Of a DNA stretch of 35,467 nt, positions 8,748-16,423 are shown piece after piece. The notes below the pieces were generated by a model. That model saw only the letters and a program-made list of their open reading frames with translations, was not told the origin of the DNA and did not search any database. The stretch is taken from NCBI GenBank assembly GCA_035711845.1, contig DASTBU010000147.1:1-35467 (forward strand), given 5' to 3'. The translations under genes and the position numbers were made by a program. Position 1 is the first letter of the stretch. Every line of letters begins with the position of its first letter. The stretch comes from DASTBU01 sp035711845. GTDB taxonomy: Bacteria > Acidobacteriota > Vicinamibacteria > Vicinamibacterales > 2-12-FULL-66-21.

Positions 8748-10061
8748 GTGTATCGAATAGGTGTCCCGATCCTGATCGTTGCGATGGTGGCGGCTGCGGC
8801 CGCGTGCGGCGCAGACCGCAATCCGGTTGCACCCACCACCCCGACCGAGCCCGGGCCACCGCCGCCACCTCCCCCGCCTGCTCCCACGTGGTCGGTGTCG
8901 GGCGTGGTGTCGTCCGAGGAACCCTCGGCACCGCTCGCCGGCGCCCGGATCGAGGTCACCGAAGGTGCCGACGCGGGGAAGAACGTCCAGACGGGGGAGG
9001 ACGGGCGCTACGAGCTGACAGGACTCCGTGAAGGGGAGCTCGCGCTGCGGGTGAGCGCCGAAGGCTTCGAGGATCAGGCGAAGAGGCTCGCGCTCACGGA
9101 GAATCAGACCGCGAATTTCTCACTGCGGCGGCCGCCCGCGCCACCGCCTCCGCCGCCGCCCACCCGGACGCTCACGGGGACCCTTATCGAGACCCTGTCG
9201 GCTGGCGCCATCGCCGGCGCCAACGTCACGGTCGATGGCCTTGGTGTGTTCACCACCGGCAGCGACGGCACGTTCACGATTGATGCGCCCGATCCGGAGC
9301 AGATTCGTACCGTGACGTTCTCGTCGGCCGACACCGTGACGAGGACCACGCAGCTTCGCGTGCCGGGGCCGGACACGCAGGTGACGGTGATCCCCAGGTC
9401 GTTCGATCTCAGGGCATTCGATCAGATGTTCCGATCGACGGGCCCTCTCCAGCGGTGGGTGTCGGCCCCACGGCTGGTCGTGCAGACGAGCGTGTTGCAG
9501 TTCACGAACCTGACCGCACAGGCCTACGCGGCAACCGACGCGGTCATCGCGGACGAGGAGATTGACCTGCTGCTGCAGGATTTGAACTGGGGGCTGCCGC
9601 TGCTGACCGATGGACGTCTGCAATTTGCCGCGCAGGATCGCGAGACTGCAGCCAGCAGCGATACCGTTCAGGTGGCGCGGCTCAACGAAATCGTCGTGGC
9701 TCGCTTCGCGGGGTTGCAGGACGCGACGGGATTCTGGGGCTACGGCCGATGGGCCAGCGACGGCTCCGGCACGATTCAGGGCGGCATCATCATGCTGGAC
9801 GCCGCGTTCGACATCTCCGGCAGCGAGTTCCGTCGTTCGCTGCGCGTCCACGAGCTCGGTCACGCGCTGGGCTACAACCACGTCACCTCGCGCGAGTCGG
9901 CGATGAACTCGTCGGCGAGGATCGAGCCCAACGAGTTCGATCTGAAGGCCGTGCGGATCGGCTTCCTCCGGCCGCCCGGAAACCGGTCCCCCGACACGGA
10001 TCCGGATGCCTTCACGAGCAATGTCAAGGTTGGCGCGTTGATATGGAAAGGGGATAGGTGA
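8748..10061 (+). CDS. Lipoprotein with two carboxypeptidase-regulatory-like domains and a metzincin-type protease motif
   Basis: The GTG at 8748 gives a 437-residue product with a lipoprotein signal (VPILIVAMVAAAAAC, lipobox Cys20). In-frame upstream codons overlap the divergent gene and lack a leader, so they were rejected. After a Pro-rich linker comes a beta-sandwich of the carboxypeptidase-regulatory type (GARIEVTEGADAGKNVQTG ... DGRYELTGL). A second Pro-rich linker and a second similar repeat (GANVTVDGLGVFTTGSDGTF) follow. The C-terminal domain has HELGHALGYNH at residues 368-378, a full HExxHxxGxxH zinc site, with a candidate Met-turn at M386 (SAMNSS). This predicts a surface-attached metzincin-like protease. 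Substrate and exact family are not recognisable. Confidence 0.8.
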   Translation: MYRIGVPILIVAMVAAAAACGADRNPVAPTTPTEPGPPPPPPPPAPTWSVSGVVSSEEPSAPLAGARIEVTEGADAGKNVQTGEDGRYELTGLREGELALRVSAEGFEDQAKRLALTENQTANFSLRRPPAPPPPPPPTRTLTGTLIETLSAGAIAGANVTVDGLGVFTTGSDGTFTIDAPDPEQIRTVTFSSADTVTRTTQLRVPGPDTQVTVIPRSFDLRAFDQMFRSTGPLQRWVSAPRLVVQTSVLQFTNLTAQAYAATDAVIADEEIDLLLQDLNWGLPLLTDGRLQFAAQDRETAASSDTVQVARLNEIVVARFAGLQDATGFWGYGRWASDGSGTIQGGIIMLDAAFDISGSEFRRSLRVHELGHALGYNHVTSRESAMNSSARIEPNEFDLKAVRIGFLRPPGNRSPDTDPDAFTSNVKVGALIWKGDR

Positions 10062-10297
10062 ATTGCAGATTCGTTGATTGCAGATTGGGGATTGATCGGG
10101 GGATTGGAGATTGAAAATTTGGGATTGGATTCGGTGATTGTTGATTTGGGGTAGTTCGAACGCCATTCACTGTCGAGCGCTACATTCTGACGCTGCACCG
10201 AACCGTCGAATCAGTTCCCCAATGCCCGAATAAAATCCCAAATCCCAAATCTCCAATCCGCAATCAATTCCCAATCTGCAATCAACGAATCTGCAAT
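10062..10297. repeat. Large imperfect palindrome filling the gap between convergent genes
   Basis: Positions 10062-10089 and 10270-10297 are a perfect 28-base inverted repeat, and pairing continues inward with mismatches over about 80 bases per arm. Each arm is built from near-heptamers: GATTGGG and ATTGGAG types on the left, AATCCCA and AATCTGC types on the right. The central loop (about 10150-10200) is unrelated sequence. The element begins directly after one stop codon and ends three bases before the other. It could serve as a bidirectional terminator or a cruciform. Confidence 0.85.
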
Positions 10298-10300
10298 GTG

Positions 10301-11362
10301 TCAACCCACCGTCAGCGTTCCCACCAGCGGATAGTGATCCGATCCGTAGCGCTCCGGGGCGCGGCGGAACTGGCCCTTCCATCCCTCCGGCAATCGGAAG
10401 AACAGATGGTCGAGCCGCATCAGCCCCATGAACGTTGGCCGGCGGTCCAGTGGATCCGAATCGGGAAAGAGCCGTGCGATCTCGGCGTACGTGCGCTCGC
10501 CGAAGCCGAACCACGTGTTGAAGTCGCCGCCGAGCACGACGGCGCCTTCGCCGCGAAGGTATTGCAGGAGGGCGCGCGCCTGCCTGATACGGCCGTACTC
10601 GCCACCGATGATCCAGCCACGGCGGGCCCCAACCATATTGTCCAGGTGCGTCGAAACAATCCGAAGGCGCCACGACCGCCCGTCTGAAGAGTGGCCGGAG
10701 ACCGTCGCGGCGACAGCGACGCGTCGCTGACGCTCGAACGGCAACTCGACGGCGGCGAGATCGCTCAGTGGAAGAGACGAGAGGATGGCATTGCCGCGAT
10801 CCTCGTTCGAGTCCAGCGGGGAACCGTTCCGCATCGAGGGAACATAGTAGAGGTTCAGATCTGCCGCTGCCGCGACGGCTTCGATTTCCTCACGGCGCGC
10901 TTTCCGGTCGCCGAGCAGGCCGGCGTAACGGAGGCCTGGGCGAAACGTGCCCGGCACCTCGGGGCCTCCGCGATAGACCTCCTGCAACAGCAAGAGGATG
11001 TGAGCGTTCGGCGAATCCGCTCGAAGGTCGCTGACGAGGCGCATCACATCCCCCGCGCCCAACGCGGTGTTCCAGCTCACGATGCGAAGCGTGTCAGCCG
11101 CGGTGGGCGACGGGGTGATCTCGTTCCGCGTGACGGGCGGACCGACCGCGGCCGACCACCGCGCCAGGACCTCACGATCGGCACTCACTTCGGGAGCGAA
11201 CCACGTCACGCCCGGAAGATCCAGACCGTCCTGTCGGACGATCGCGAACCCGCCCGTACAACCCGGAAGGACCAGCACGGCCGCCAGCAGGACAATAAGT
11301 GGAACCAGCGGCCACAACCGCGACTTTCGAAGAACCGTCTCCAGGGTGTTCTCCAAGATCAA
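10301..11362 (-). CDS. Endonuclease/exonuclease/phosphatase (EEP) family lipoprotein
   Basis: The catalytic domain is a complete EEP (DNase I-like) fold. In order: LRIVSWNTALG (Asn), LLLLQEVYRG (Glu metal ligand), RIVSTHLDNM (His), VVLGGDFNTWFG (Asp/Asn) and RLDHLFFRL followed by YGSDHYPLVGTL (catalytic Asp-His near the C-terminus). The N-terminus is a lipoprotein signal, LWPLVPLIVLLAAVLVLPGC. No ATG is available; TTG at 11362 or 11356 gives a product of about 350 residues. The frame stays open further upstream, but that part is antisense to the divergent lipoprotein gene. TACAAT on the minus strand at 11381-11376 may be the -10 element, which supports the short form. The product is probably a lipid-anchored phosphodiesterase or nuclease facing the periplasm or outside. 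Confidence 0.8.
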   Translation of the reverse strand: MILENTLETVLRKSRLWPLVPLIVLLAAVLVLPGCTGGFAIVRQDGLDLPGVTWFAPEVSADREVLARWSAAVGPPVTRNEITPSPTAADTLRIVSWNTALGAGDVMRLVSDLRADSPNAHILLLLQEVYRGGPEVPGTFRPGLRYAGLLGDRKARREEIEAVAAAADLNLYYVPSMRNGSPLDSNEDRGNAILSSLPLSDLAAVELPFERQRRVAVAATVSGHSSDGRSWRLRIVSTHLDNMVGARRGWIIGGEYGRIRQARALLQYLRGEGAVVLGGDFNTWFGFGERTYAEIARLFPDSDPLDRRPTFMGLMRLDHLFFRLPEGWKGQFRRAPERYGSDHYPLVGTLTVG

Positions 11363-11375
11363 GGGGCTCAGATCG

Positions 11376-11381
11376 ATTGTA
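11376..11381 (-). promoter_or_regulatory. Possible -10 element for the EEP lipoprotein gene
   Basis: TACAAT on the minus strand lies 13-14 bases upstream of the TTG candidate starts. No good -35 element is visible at the usual distance, so this is a weak call. If correct, the message has a very short leader. Confidence 0.35.
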
Positions 11382-11437
11382 GCAGCACGGCTCCGACATC
11401 CACTCGCTGGCGAATGTTGTGCATAGAGGGTCCCTCC

Positions 11438-12691
11438 GTGAGACGCATTACATATCCAGCCCTGCCATTCGCGCTGGTCCTGGGCCTTGCGTTCGTCAGC
11501 TCCGCGTGCGGCAGCTCCACGACTACCGAGGTGACGGCCCCGACGAGTCTGGCACGGTGCCAGGCGACGCTTCAGGGTGCACCTGCCAGCTTCGGTCCGT
11601 CCGGCGGCACAGGAAGCCTGTCGGTGACCCTCTCGCGCGAGTGCGCCTGGTCGGCAACGACGACGGCCACATGGATCGAGATCACTTCCGGGCGTGAAGG
11701 GCAGGGAGCTGGCTCGATCGCTTACATAGTCCATGCGAACAATGATCCGGTGACTCGCCGCGCAGCAATTGCCGTTGGGGAAGAGCGCGTCGACATGACA
11801 CAGGAGGGCGCCCCGTGCCGGTTCAGCCTCTCGCGATCGGGCGACTCGATCGCCGCTGAGGGCGGCCAGAGGCGCGTGGACATCTCGACCCATCAAGCCT
11901 GCCGTTGGACAGCGGCGGCCAACGTCCAGTGGGTTACGCTGGCGCCTCCGGCTGGCACGGGCCCGGGCACGGTTCAGGTCTCCGCGGCGGTCAACTCAGG
12001 CGCCGCCCGCACGGCAACCGTCGTGATCGCAGGAGAGCCACTCGTCTTCACACAGGCTGCGCAGGCTTCAGGCGTGCCGCCTCCCCCGACGCCCACGCCG
12101 GACCCGCCCGGGCCGCCGGCGCCACCGCCGCCTCCTCCGCCGCCGGCGCCACCGCCGCCTCCGCCGCCGGCGCCACCGCCGCCGCCGACCCCTGGACAAT
12201 GCAGCTTCGAGATCGCGCCGGGCGAGGCCACGTTCACGTTCCTGGGTGGCGTAGGCTCGTTCACGCTGACGACCGGCGCCGACTGCGCGTGGACCGTTGC
12301 GAGCGACGACGCCTGGATCACCGTGACCGGCTCAGCGTCCGGCAGCGGGACGACAAGTATCGGGTACCTGGTTCTGCCGAACACGCTGCCAACCAGCCGT
12401 GCGGGAGCAATACGGGTCGGCCAATTGACGCATCGAGTCCAGCAGAGCGGCGTCGTTGACGATGGAGATGACGCTGACGACGTGCAGGTCAGCGGGATCG
12501 TGTCCGAATTGTCCGGCAGCTGTCCAGCGCTGCGCTTCTCGGTCCAGGGCTCGGTGGTGATCACCGACGGTCAGACCACCTTCAAGGGAGGGAATTGTTC
12601 TCGAGTCAAGAACGGTCTGAAGGTCGAGGTCACGGGGTCCCCCCAGCCGGACAGCACCATTCGGGCCGCAGTGGTCCGGCTGGACAAATAG
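11438..12691 (+). CDS. Lipoprotein with BACON-type domains, Pro-rich linker and DUF5666-like C-terminus
   Basis: The GTG at 11438 follows an AGAGGG ribosome-binding site by about 8 bases and opens a lipoprotein signal (LPFALVLGLAFVSSAC). The product has 417 residues. Two BACON-like beta-sandwich repeats follow (CAWSATTTATWIEITSG; CRWTAAANVQWVTLAPPAG). Then comes a linker of about 40 residues that is almost pure Pro/Ala, encoded by GCC/CCG triplet repeats near 12080-12190. A third BACON-like repeat (CAWTVASDDAWITVTGSASG) comes next, then a C-terminal region resembling DUF5666 (VSGIVSELSGSCPALRFSVQ ... GLKVEVTG). BACON domains usually serve adhesion or ligand binding. An outer-surface binding protein is the best guess, and no enzyme motif is present. 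Confidence 0.8.
   Translation: MRRITYPALPFALVLGLAFVSSACGSSTTTEVTAPTSLARCQATLQGAPASFGPSGGTGSLSVTLSRECAWSATTTATWIEITSGREGQGAGSIAYIVHANNDPVTRRAAIAVGEERVDMTQEGAPCRFSLSRSGDSIAAEGGQRRVDISTHQACRWTAAANVQWVTLAPPAGTGPGTVQVSAAVNSGAARTATVVIAGEPLVFTQAAQASGVPPPPTPTPDPPGPPAPPPPPPPPAPPPPPPPAPPPPPTPGQCSFEIAPGEATFTFLGGVGSFTLTTGADCAWTVASDDAWITVTGSASGSGTTSIGYLVLPNTLPTSRAGAIRVGQLTHRVQQSGVVDDGDDADDVQVSGIVSELSGSCPALRFSVQGSVVITDGQTTFKGGNCSRVKNGLKVEVTGSPQPDSTIRAAVVRLDK
12080..12192 (+). repeat. GC-rich triplet repeat encoding the Pro/Ala linker
   Basis: A run of CCG/CCN codons encodes the proline-rich linker, in three imperfect blocks of the form CCGCCGGCGCCACCGCCGCC. The linker length is likely to vary between strains by slippage. 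It remains in frame here. Confidence 0.75.
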
Positions 12692-12744
12692 TCCGTGACG
12701 CCTGTAGCTGAAGAAGCGTCGAGGTCCGATCGAGGACCACATCC

Positions 12745-13926
12745 ATGACCACCACGAGACGCGTTGCGATTGCGCTTCCTCTCCTGCTCGCGGCCTTCCC
12801 GGCGTCCGCACGCGGGCAGGGCACCATCAGCGATGTCGTGGCCTTTCTCATGACGAACCAGGCCGTCCCGACGGCCGACTTCGAAAAGGATCGCGAGGCG
12901 GCCGAGATTGCGCGCGACACGATTGCGCGGGCGCTGCTCGTCAACCTCACCTCGGTGCCGATCGCGACCTCCTCGGGCGGCTTTCTGTACAGGTTGAACC
13001 CCGAGCTGGGCACCGTCGAGCGCGCGAGCCAGAGTTTCGGCGCGTTCTTCACGGAGCGCGCGCTGACGCCGGGAAAGGGTCGCGCGTCGTTCGGTATCAG
13101 CGCCACGACATCCGAGTTCGATCGGCTGAATGGCCGGAACTTGCAGGACGGCTCGCTCATCACCATTGCGAACACGTTCCGCGACGAACCAGCGCCGTTC
13201 GACACCGAATCGCTGACGCTGAACCTACGGACGAGCACGTTGACCGTGCTCGCCAGTGCAGGGATCACCGACAGGCTCGAGATCGGCGGCGCGATCCCGT
13301 TCGTGCGATTGACGCTCGACGGTCAACGGCTCAACGTCTACCGTGGCACGCCGCTCATCCAGGCCAGAGCGTCGGGGACGGCAAGCGGAATCGCGGATGT
13401 GGCGCTGCGGGCGAAGTACACGCTGGTCAGCGGGATCGGCGGGGGGATCGCCGCTGCCGCAGAAGTCCGGCTGCCCACCGGCGACGAGGCAAACCTTCTC
13501 GGCGCCGGCTCGACGTCCTGGCGGTTTCTCGGTGTCGGCTCTATTGAACACGGACGCGTGAGCCTTCACGGCAACGCAGGCATCGTCCGGGGCGGTGTGT
13601 CGGACGAGTTCACGTTCGCGGGCGCACTCTCGCTGGCGGCTCAGCCTCGGCTGACGATCTCCGGAGAGTTCTACGGCAGGCATGTGTCGGAGTTGCGGGA
13701 TATCACGCTTTCGGCGGAGCCCCATCCGACGATCATAGGAGTCGACACGCTCCGGCTGTCGGGCAGCCCGTCATCGCTGACGCTGCTGACGGCGCTCGCG
13801 GGGGTCAAGTGGAACGTTTCCGGCCGGCTCGTGCTCGGCGGTCACGTGGCGTGGCCGCTGGCCGAGCGCGGGCTCACCGCCACCCTCACGCCGACCATCG
13901 CGCTCGAGTACGCGTTCCCACGGTAG
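12745..13926 (+). CDS. Predicted outer-membrane beta-barrel protein
   Basis: The 393-residue product has a signal peptide (VAIALPLLLAAFPASARGQ) and a good ribosome-binding site, CGAGGA eight bases before the ATG. The mature part alternates polar and hydrophobic residues in many short strands: LRTSTLTVLASAGITDRLEI, ADVALRAKYTLVSG, GGIAAAAEVRLPTGDE, LALEYAFPR at the end. Phrases such as LEIGGAIPFV and LPTGDEANLLG resemble barrels of the phenol MetA-pathway/transporter type. It follows the BACON lipoprotein by 53 bases on the same strand, so the two may be co-expressed. A channel or surface-exposed structural protein is likely; the transported substrate is unknown. Confidence 0.75.
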   Translation: MTTTRRVAIALPLLLAAFPASARGQGTISDVVAFLMTNQAVPTADFEKDREAAEIARDTIARALLVNLTSVPIATSSGGFLYRLNPELGTVERASQSFGAFFTERALTPGKGRASFGISATTSEFDRLNGRNLQDGSLITIANTFRDEPAPFDTESLTLNLRTSTLTVLASAGITDRLEIGGAIPFVRLTLDGQRLNVYRGTPLIQARASGTASGIADVALRAKYTLVSGIGGGIAAAAEVRLPTGDEANLLGAGSTSWRFLGVGSIEHGRVSLHGNAGIVRGGVSDEFTFAGALSLAAQPRLTISGEFYGRHVSELRDITLSAEPHPTIIGVDTLRLSGSPSSLTLLTALAGVKWNVSGRLVLGGHVAWPLAERGLTATLTPTIALEYAFPR

Positions 13927-13935
13927 CCACGGGGG

Positions 13936-15087
13936 TCACTGCCCAGCCACGGCGCGCTCGATTCGCCACCCGCCGCCCGTCTTTCGCAGCTCGAAGTCCC
14001 AGTGTCGTGGCTCGGTGCGCCGTCCGCCGCCGACCTTCGGTTCCCATGTGGCGGATCCCGAGCACGTCGCCCGTGCCGCGGGTCCGTCAACCGCGACATC
14101 GCACTTTCCCAGCGAGACATGCTGTGAGGCAAGACCGTCGAACGCACGCGCGAGAGCGTTCCGATTGACGCGCGGCCATACCGCAGCCGCCGCTTTCGCA
14201 TCCAGGCTGCTATAGGCCAGCTCGTACTGCTGGAGAACTCCGAGGACGAGCGACGACTCGTCATGCGCGGCTGAGGCTCCGGCTGCCGTAGCCGCTTCTC
14301 TGCGGGAGTCGCCGTCGGGTTCGACACGAGCGAAAAGCCCTTCGGCCCGGGCAGCCGACGGCTCAACGACTTCGACCGGCACCACGGGATTCGGCGGGCT
14401 TGGAGGCGGCACGGACTCCCACCGGAGCTCCGCGGAGGTCTTGGGGATCGATACCGGAGGAGCCGCGGGCTGACGGTTGAGGGCCGCGATAACCTGTGAC
14501 GGATCTGGAGTGTTGTTGGCAGTCAGTGTCTTCGGTGGAAGGCTCGGCAGATCCTCGACGATACGCGGTGTGGCAACCGGGGCTGTGACGGTCTCGCGCA
14601 CGATCTCGAGTCGATCGACGAGCGGAGGGGCTGCGGAAACGCCGGCGTTGGCCACGGCGTCAGTGTCAATCGCAGAAGCCGTTGACGAGGGCTTCGAACC
14701 GCGCGATGGGGACGCGGCGTACCAATAGCCCGTTCCGAGTACCGCACTGGCAGCGAACATCGACACGAAGGCCGCGCTCACACGCGCGACGGGAAGACGA
14801 CAGGCGGGGATCACCCTGACGGCAGCTGGTTGACCGCGATCCTGCAGCGCATGCAGTCGCTGCTCGAACGCCGCACGGTCCGCGCACTCCGGATCGAGCT
14901 GCAGAGCCTCGTTCAGCGCACTCCTCGCCTCCTCGATGGCGCCGTCTTCGATGGCCCGCTCTGCTTGCTGCAGGCACCTGGCAAGCCGCCGCCTGCGCAT
15001 CCGCAGCTCGAAGCTCAACCACTTGTCGTGGCCAGAGCACGGCCCATCGACTCTCTGGTCGTACGACACGCCAGGGACGTCGTTCAT
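13936..15087 (-). CDS. Membrane protein with cytoplasmic TPR-like N-terminus and NTF2-like C-terminal domain
   Basis: The product has 383 residues. The first 90 are basic and helical with one TPR-like unit (CLQQAERAIEDGAIEEARSA, LNEALQLDPECADRAAFEQR). A single membrane segment follows at about residues 103-123 (VSAAFVSMFAASAVLGTGYW). A long Pro/Ala/Val-rich spacer leads to a C-terminal domain of about 110 residues (VLQQYELAYSSLDAKAAAAV ... HWDFELRKTGGGWRIERAVA). That ending is typical of NTF2/SnoaL-like or DUF4440-like folds. It ends 10 bases from the stop of the convergent barrel gene. The role is unknown; similar layouts occur in signalling or envelope-associated proteins. Confidence 0.7.
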   Translation of the reverse strand: MNDVPGVSYDQRVDGPCSGHDKWLSFELRMRRRRLARCLQQAERAIEDGAIEEARSALNEALQLDPECADRAAFEQRLHALQDRGQPAAVRVIPACRLPVARVSAAFVSMFAASAVLGTGYWYAASPSRGSKPSSTASAIDTDAVANAGVSAAPPLVDRLEIVRETVTAPVATPRIVEDLPSLPPKTLTANNTPDPSQVIAALNRQPAAPPVSIPKTSAELRWESVPPPSPPNPVVPVEVVEPSAARAEGLFARVEPDGDSRREAATAAGASAAHDESSLVLGVLQQYELAYSSLDAKAAAAVWPRVNRNALARAFDGLASQHVSLGKCDVAVDGPAARATCSGSATWEPKVGGGRRTEPRHWDFELRKTGGGWRIERAVAGQ

Positions 15088-15206
15088 GCCGGCAGCATAT
15101 GCAAGAACGACGCTCGCGATTGCCGTGGGGTTTGAACCGGTTCCAGGGGAGTCCGGGGCTCGAACACCGTCGAAGCCATGTCAATAACGTCGCCGAGGGT
15201 GGCGTA

Positions 15207-15608
15207 CTAACGGCTCGGAGTAATCGCGGCAGGCGAGGTGTTGAACAGGTGCTCGGACTCTTTACTCAACAATACCCAGAGTCCGTACGCTCCAAGGATG
15301 GTAAGCAACGGGAACCCAAGTAGGCTGACGGCGGCGAGTACGATGCCGGCTACGCGCGCCCACGGTTTGAAAGAGAGCAAGCCGACGCCGGTGAGGAGCG
15401 CCGGAAGGCACAGGACAGCGATGACCGCGACCAGGGCGGTCCCCGCGATGCCGATGATGGGGATCGCGATCGCGGCATCGGGATCGCCGCTGGCGCCCAC
15501 CAGCCCAACGGCGCCCCCCATCCCGATCAGCAGGATTGTGGCGAGCAACAGGCCCAGCGCTGCAAACGCGATGTACATCGCGCCGAGCACCTTGACGTGG
15601 ACCTGCAT
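15207..15608 (-). CDS. Small integral membrane protein (about four membrane segments)
   Basis: The ATG at 15608 gives 133 residues; a TTG three codons upstream is less likely. Strongly hydrophobic stretches follow each other: MYIAFAALGLLLATILLIGM, AIAIPIIGIAGTALVAVIAV, LCLPALLTGVGLL and VAGIVLAAVSLLGFPLLTIL, and the protein ends in a short polar tail. No family was recognised. It sits 12 bases downstream of the RNA-binding protein gene on the same strand and is probably co-transcribed with it. Confidence 0.75.
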   Translation of the reverse strand: MQVHVKVLGAMYIAFAALGLLLATILLIGMGGAVGLVGASGDPDAAIAIPIIGIAGTALVAVIAVLCLPALLTGVGLLSFKPWARVAGIVLAAVSLLGFPLLTILGAYGLWVLLSKESEHLFNTSPAAITPSR

Positions 15609-15620
15609 GTCGCGCAATGC

Positions 15621-16223
15621 CTAATCCTCGCTCTCGTCGTCGTCCTTGGTGTCGGCGCTCGTTGCGAGGTTGTCGATGTCGAGGTCGTCGTCCTCGCTCC
15701 GCCAGTCCTCGTCGGCGTCGTAGAGGCGGCCGACCGGCCGCTCCTTGATCGGTCCTTTCGGTCCGCGCTCCGAGTCCTTGCGCGGTGGCTTGCGCTTGTT
15801 CTTGGGAGGCGCGTCTGGCCCGAAGTTACGGTTGCGGCCTGCGCCCGTGCCCGGAGCGCCGGGATCCGCAGGGCGCGGCGTGAAGCCGCCGGGCCTCGGA
15901 CCGCTGAATCCTCCGGGGCCGGCCGGACGGGGCCCGCCGAACCCCCCCGGTCGTGGCGCGCCGGCGGGGCGCTCCTCGCGAGGGCGCGCCTCGCTGACCG
16001 CAAGAGGCCGACCCTTGAACGGCTGCTGGTTGAACCGCCGGATGGCCTCCTCGGCCACCGGCCGATCCGAATAGTCCACGAAGGCGAAGCCACGTGGCCG
16101 ACCGGTTTCCCGGTCCGTGGGCAGCACAATCTGGACGGGGTCGCCGACACTCGACAGGTGATCGCGCAAGTCTGCCTCTGTCGCGGAATAAGGCAGGTTG
16201 CCTATGAACAAACGAACTGACAC
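15621..16223 (-). CDS. RRM RNA-binding protein with Gly/Pro/Arg-rich and acidic tail
   Basis: The GTG at 16223, preceded by AGAGGGGG, gives a 200-residue protein starting VSVRLFIGNLPYSATEADLR. Residues 1-80 form one RNA-recognition motif with an intact RNP2 (LFIGNL, residues 5-10) and RNP1 (RGFAFVDY, residues 44-51). After it comes a disordered region rich in Gly, Pro and Arg (GGFGGPRPAGPGGFSG), then a Lys/Arg patch (KNKRKPPRK). The end is strongly acidic (DEDWRSEDDDLDIDN; DTKDDDESED). Bacterial single-RRM proteins bind RNA and are often linked to cold shock or RNA metabolism. The long charged tail may support RNA condensation, which is inference. The gene is divergent from uvrA. Confidence 0.88.
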   Translation of the reverse strand: MSVRLFIGNLPYSATEADLRDHLSSVGDPVQIVLPTDRETGRPRGFAFVDYSDRPVAEEAIRRFNQQPFKGRPLAVSEARPREERPAGAPRPGGFGGPRPAGPGGFSGPRPGGFTPRPADPGAPGTGAGRNRNFGPDAPPKNKRKPPRKDSERGPKGPIKERPVGRLYDADEDWRSEDDDLDIDNLATSADTKDDDESED

Positions 16224-16310
16224 AGCCCCCTCTTGGTTGGGCCGGCGCCTCGGACAAGCGAACCCCCGCCTGCCGAGTCTGCCGACAAGTCCCATCAAAA
16301 TAACACGGCG

Positions 16311-16338
16311 ACGTGCAACGTGCCACGTGCTAAGTGTG
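16311..16338. repeat. Short heptamer repeat upstream of uvrA
   Basis: Three consecutive 7-base units, ACGTGCA, ACGTGCC and ACGTGCT, are followed by a decayed fourth, AAGTGTG. They lie between the divergent RRM and uvrA genes, just upstream of the uvrA promoter. Confidence 0.7.
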
Positions 16339-16356
16339 CGCCGAAGTGCGCTGAGG

Positions 16357-16385
16357 TTGAAGGGCGGTGGCCCGTGCGATACGAT
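16357..16385 (+). promoter_or_regulatory. Sigma70-type promoter of uvrA
   Basis: TTGAAG (16357-16362) and TACGAT (16380-16385) are separated by 17 bases, close to the consensus. Transcription would begin near 16392, about 32 bases before the ATG at 16424. This argues against the upstream GTG at 16367 as a start codon. Confidence 0.65.
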
Positions 16386-16423
16386 GGACTGTTCGGGAAC
16401 CCTCAAAGAACGCGCACCTGTAC

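Noticed and set aside
10691..11437. Long upstream extension of the BACON lipoprotein
   Set aside because: It is antisense to the EEP gene. The lipoprotein signal and ribosome-binding site place the start at 11438.
11363..11896. Long upstream extension of the EEP lipoprotein
   Set aside because: It is antisense to the BACON gene and would bury the lipoprotein signal inside the protein.
15120..15190. tRNA-like words on both strands (GGTTCAAAC and GTTCGAGCC)
   Set aside because: The T-arm stems do not pair and no acceptor, D or anticodon arms can be arranged around them.
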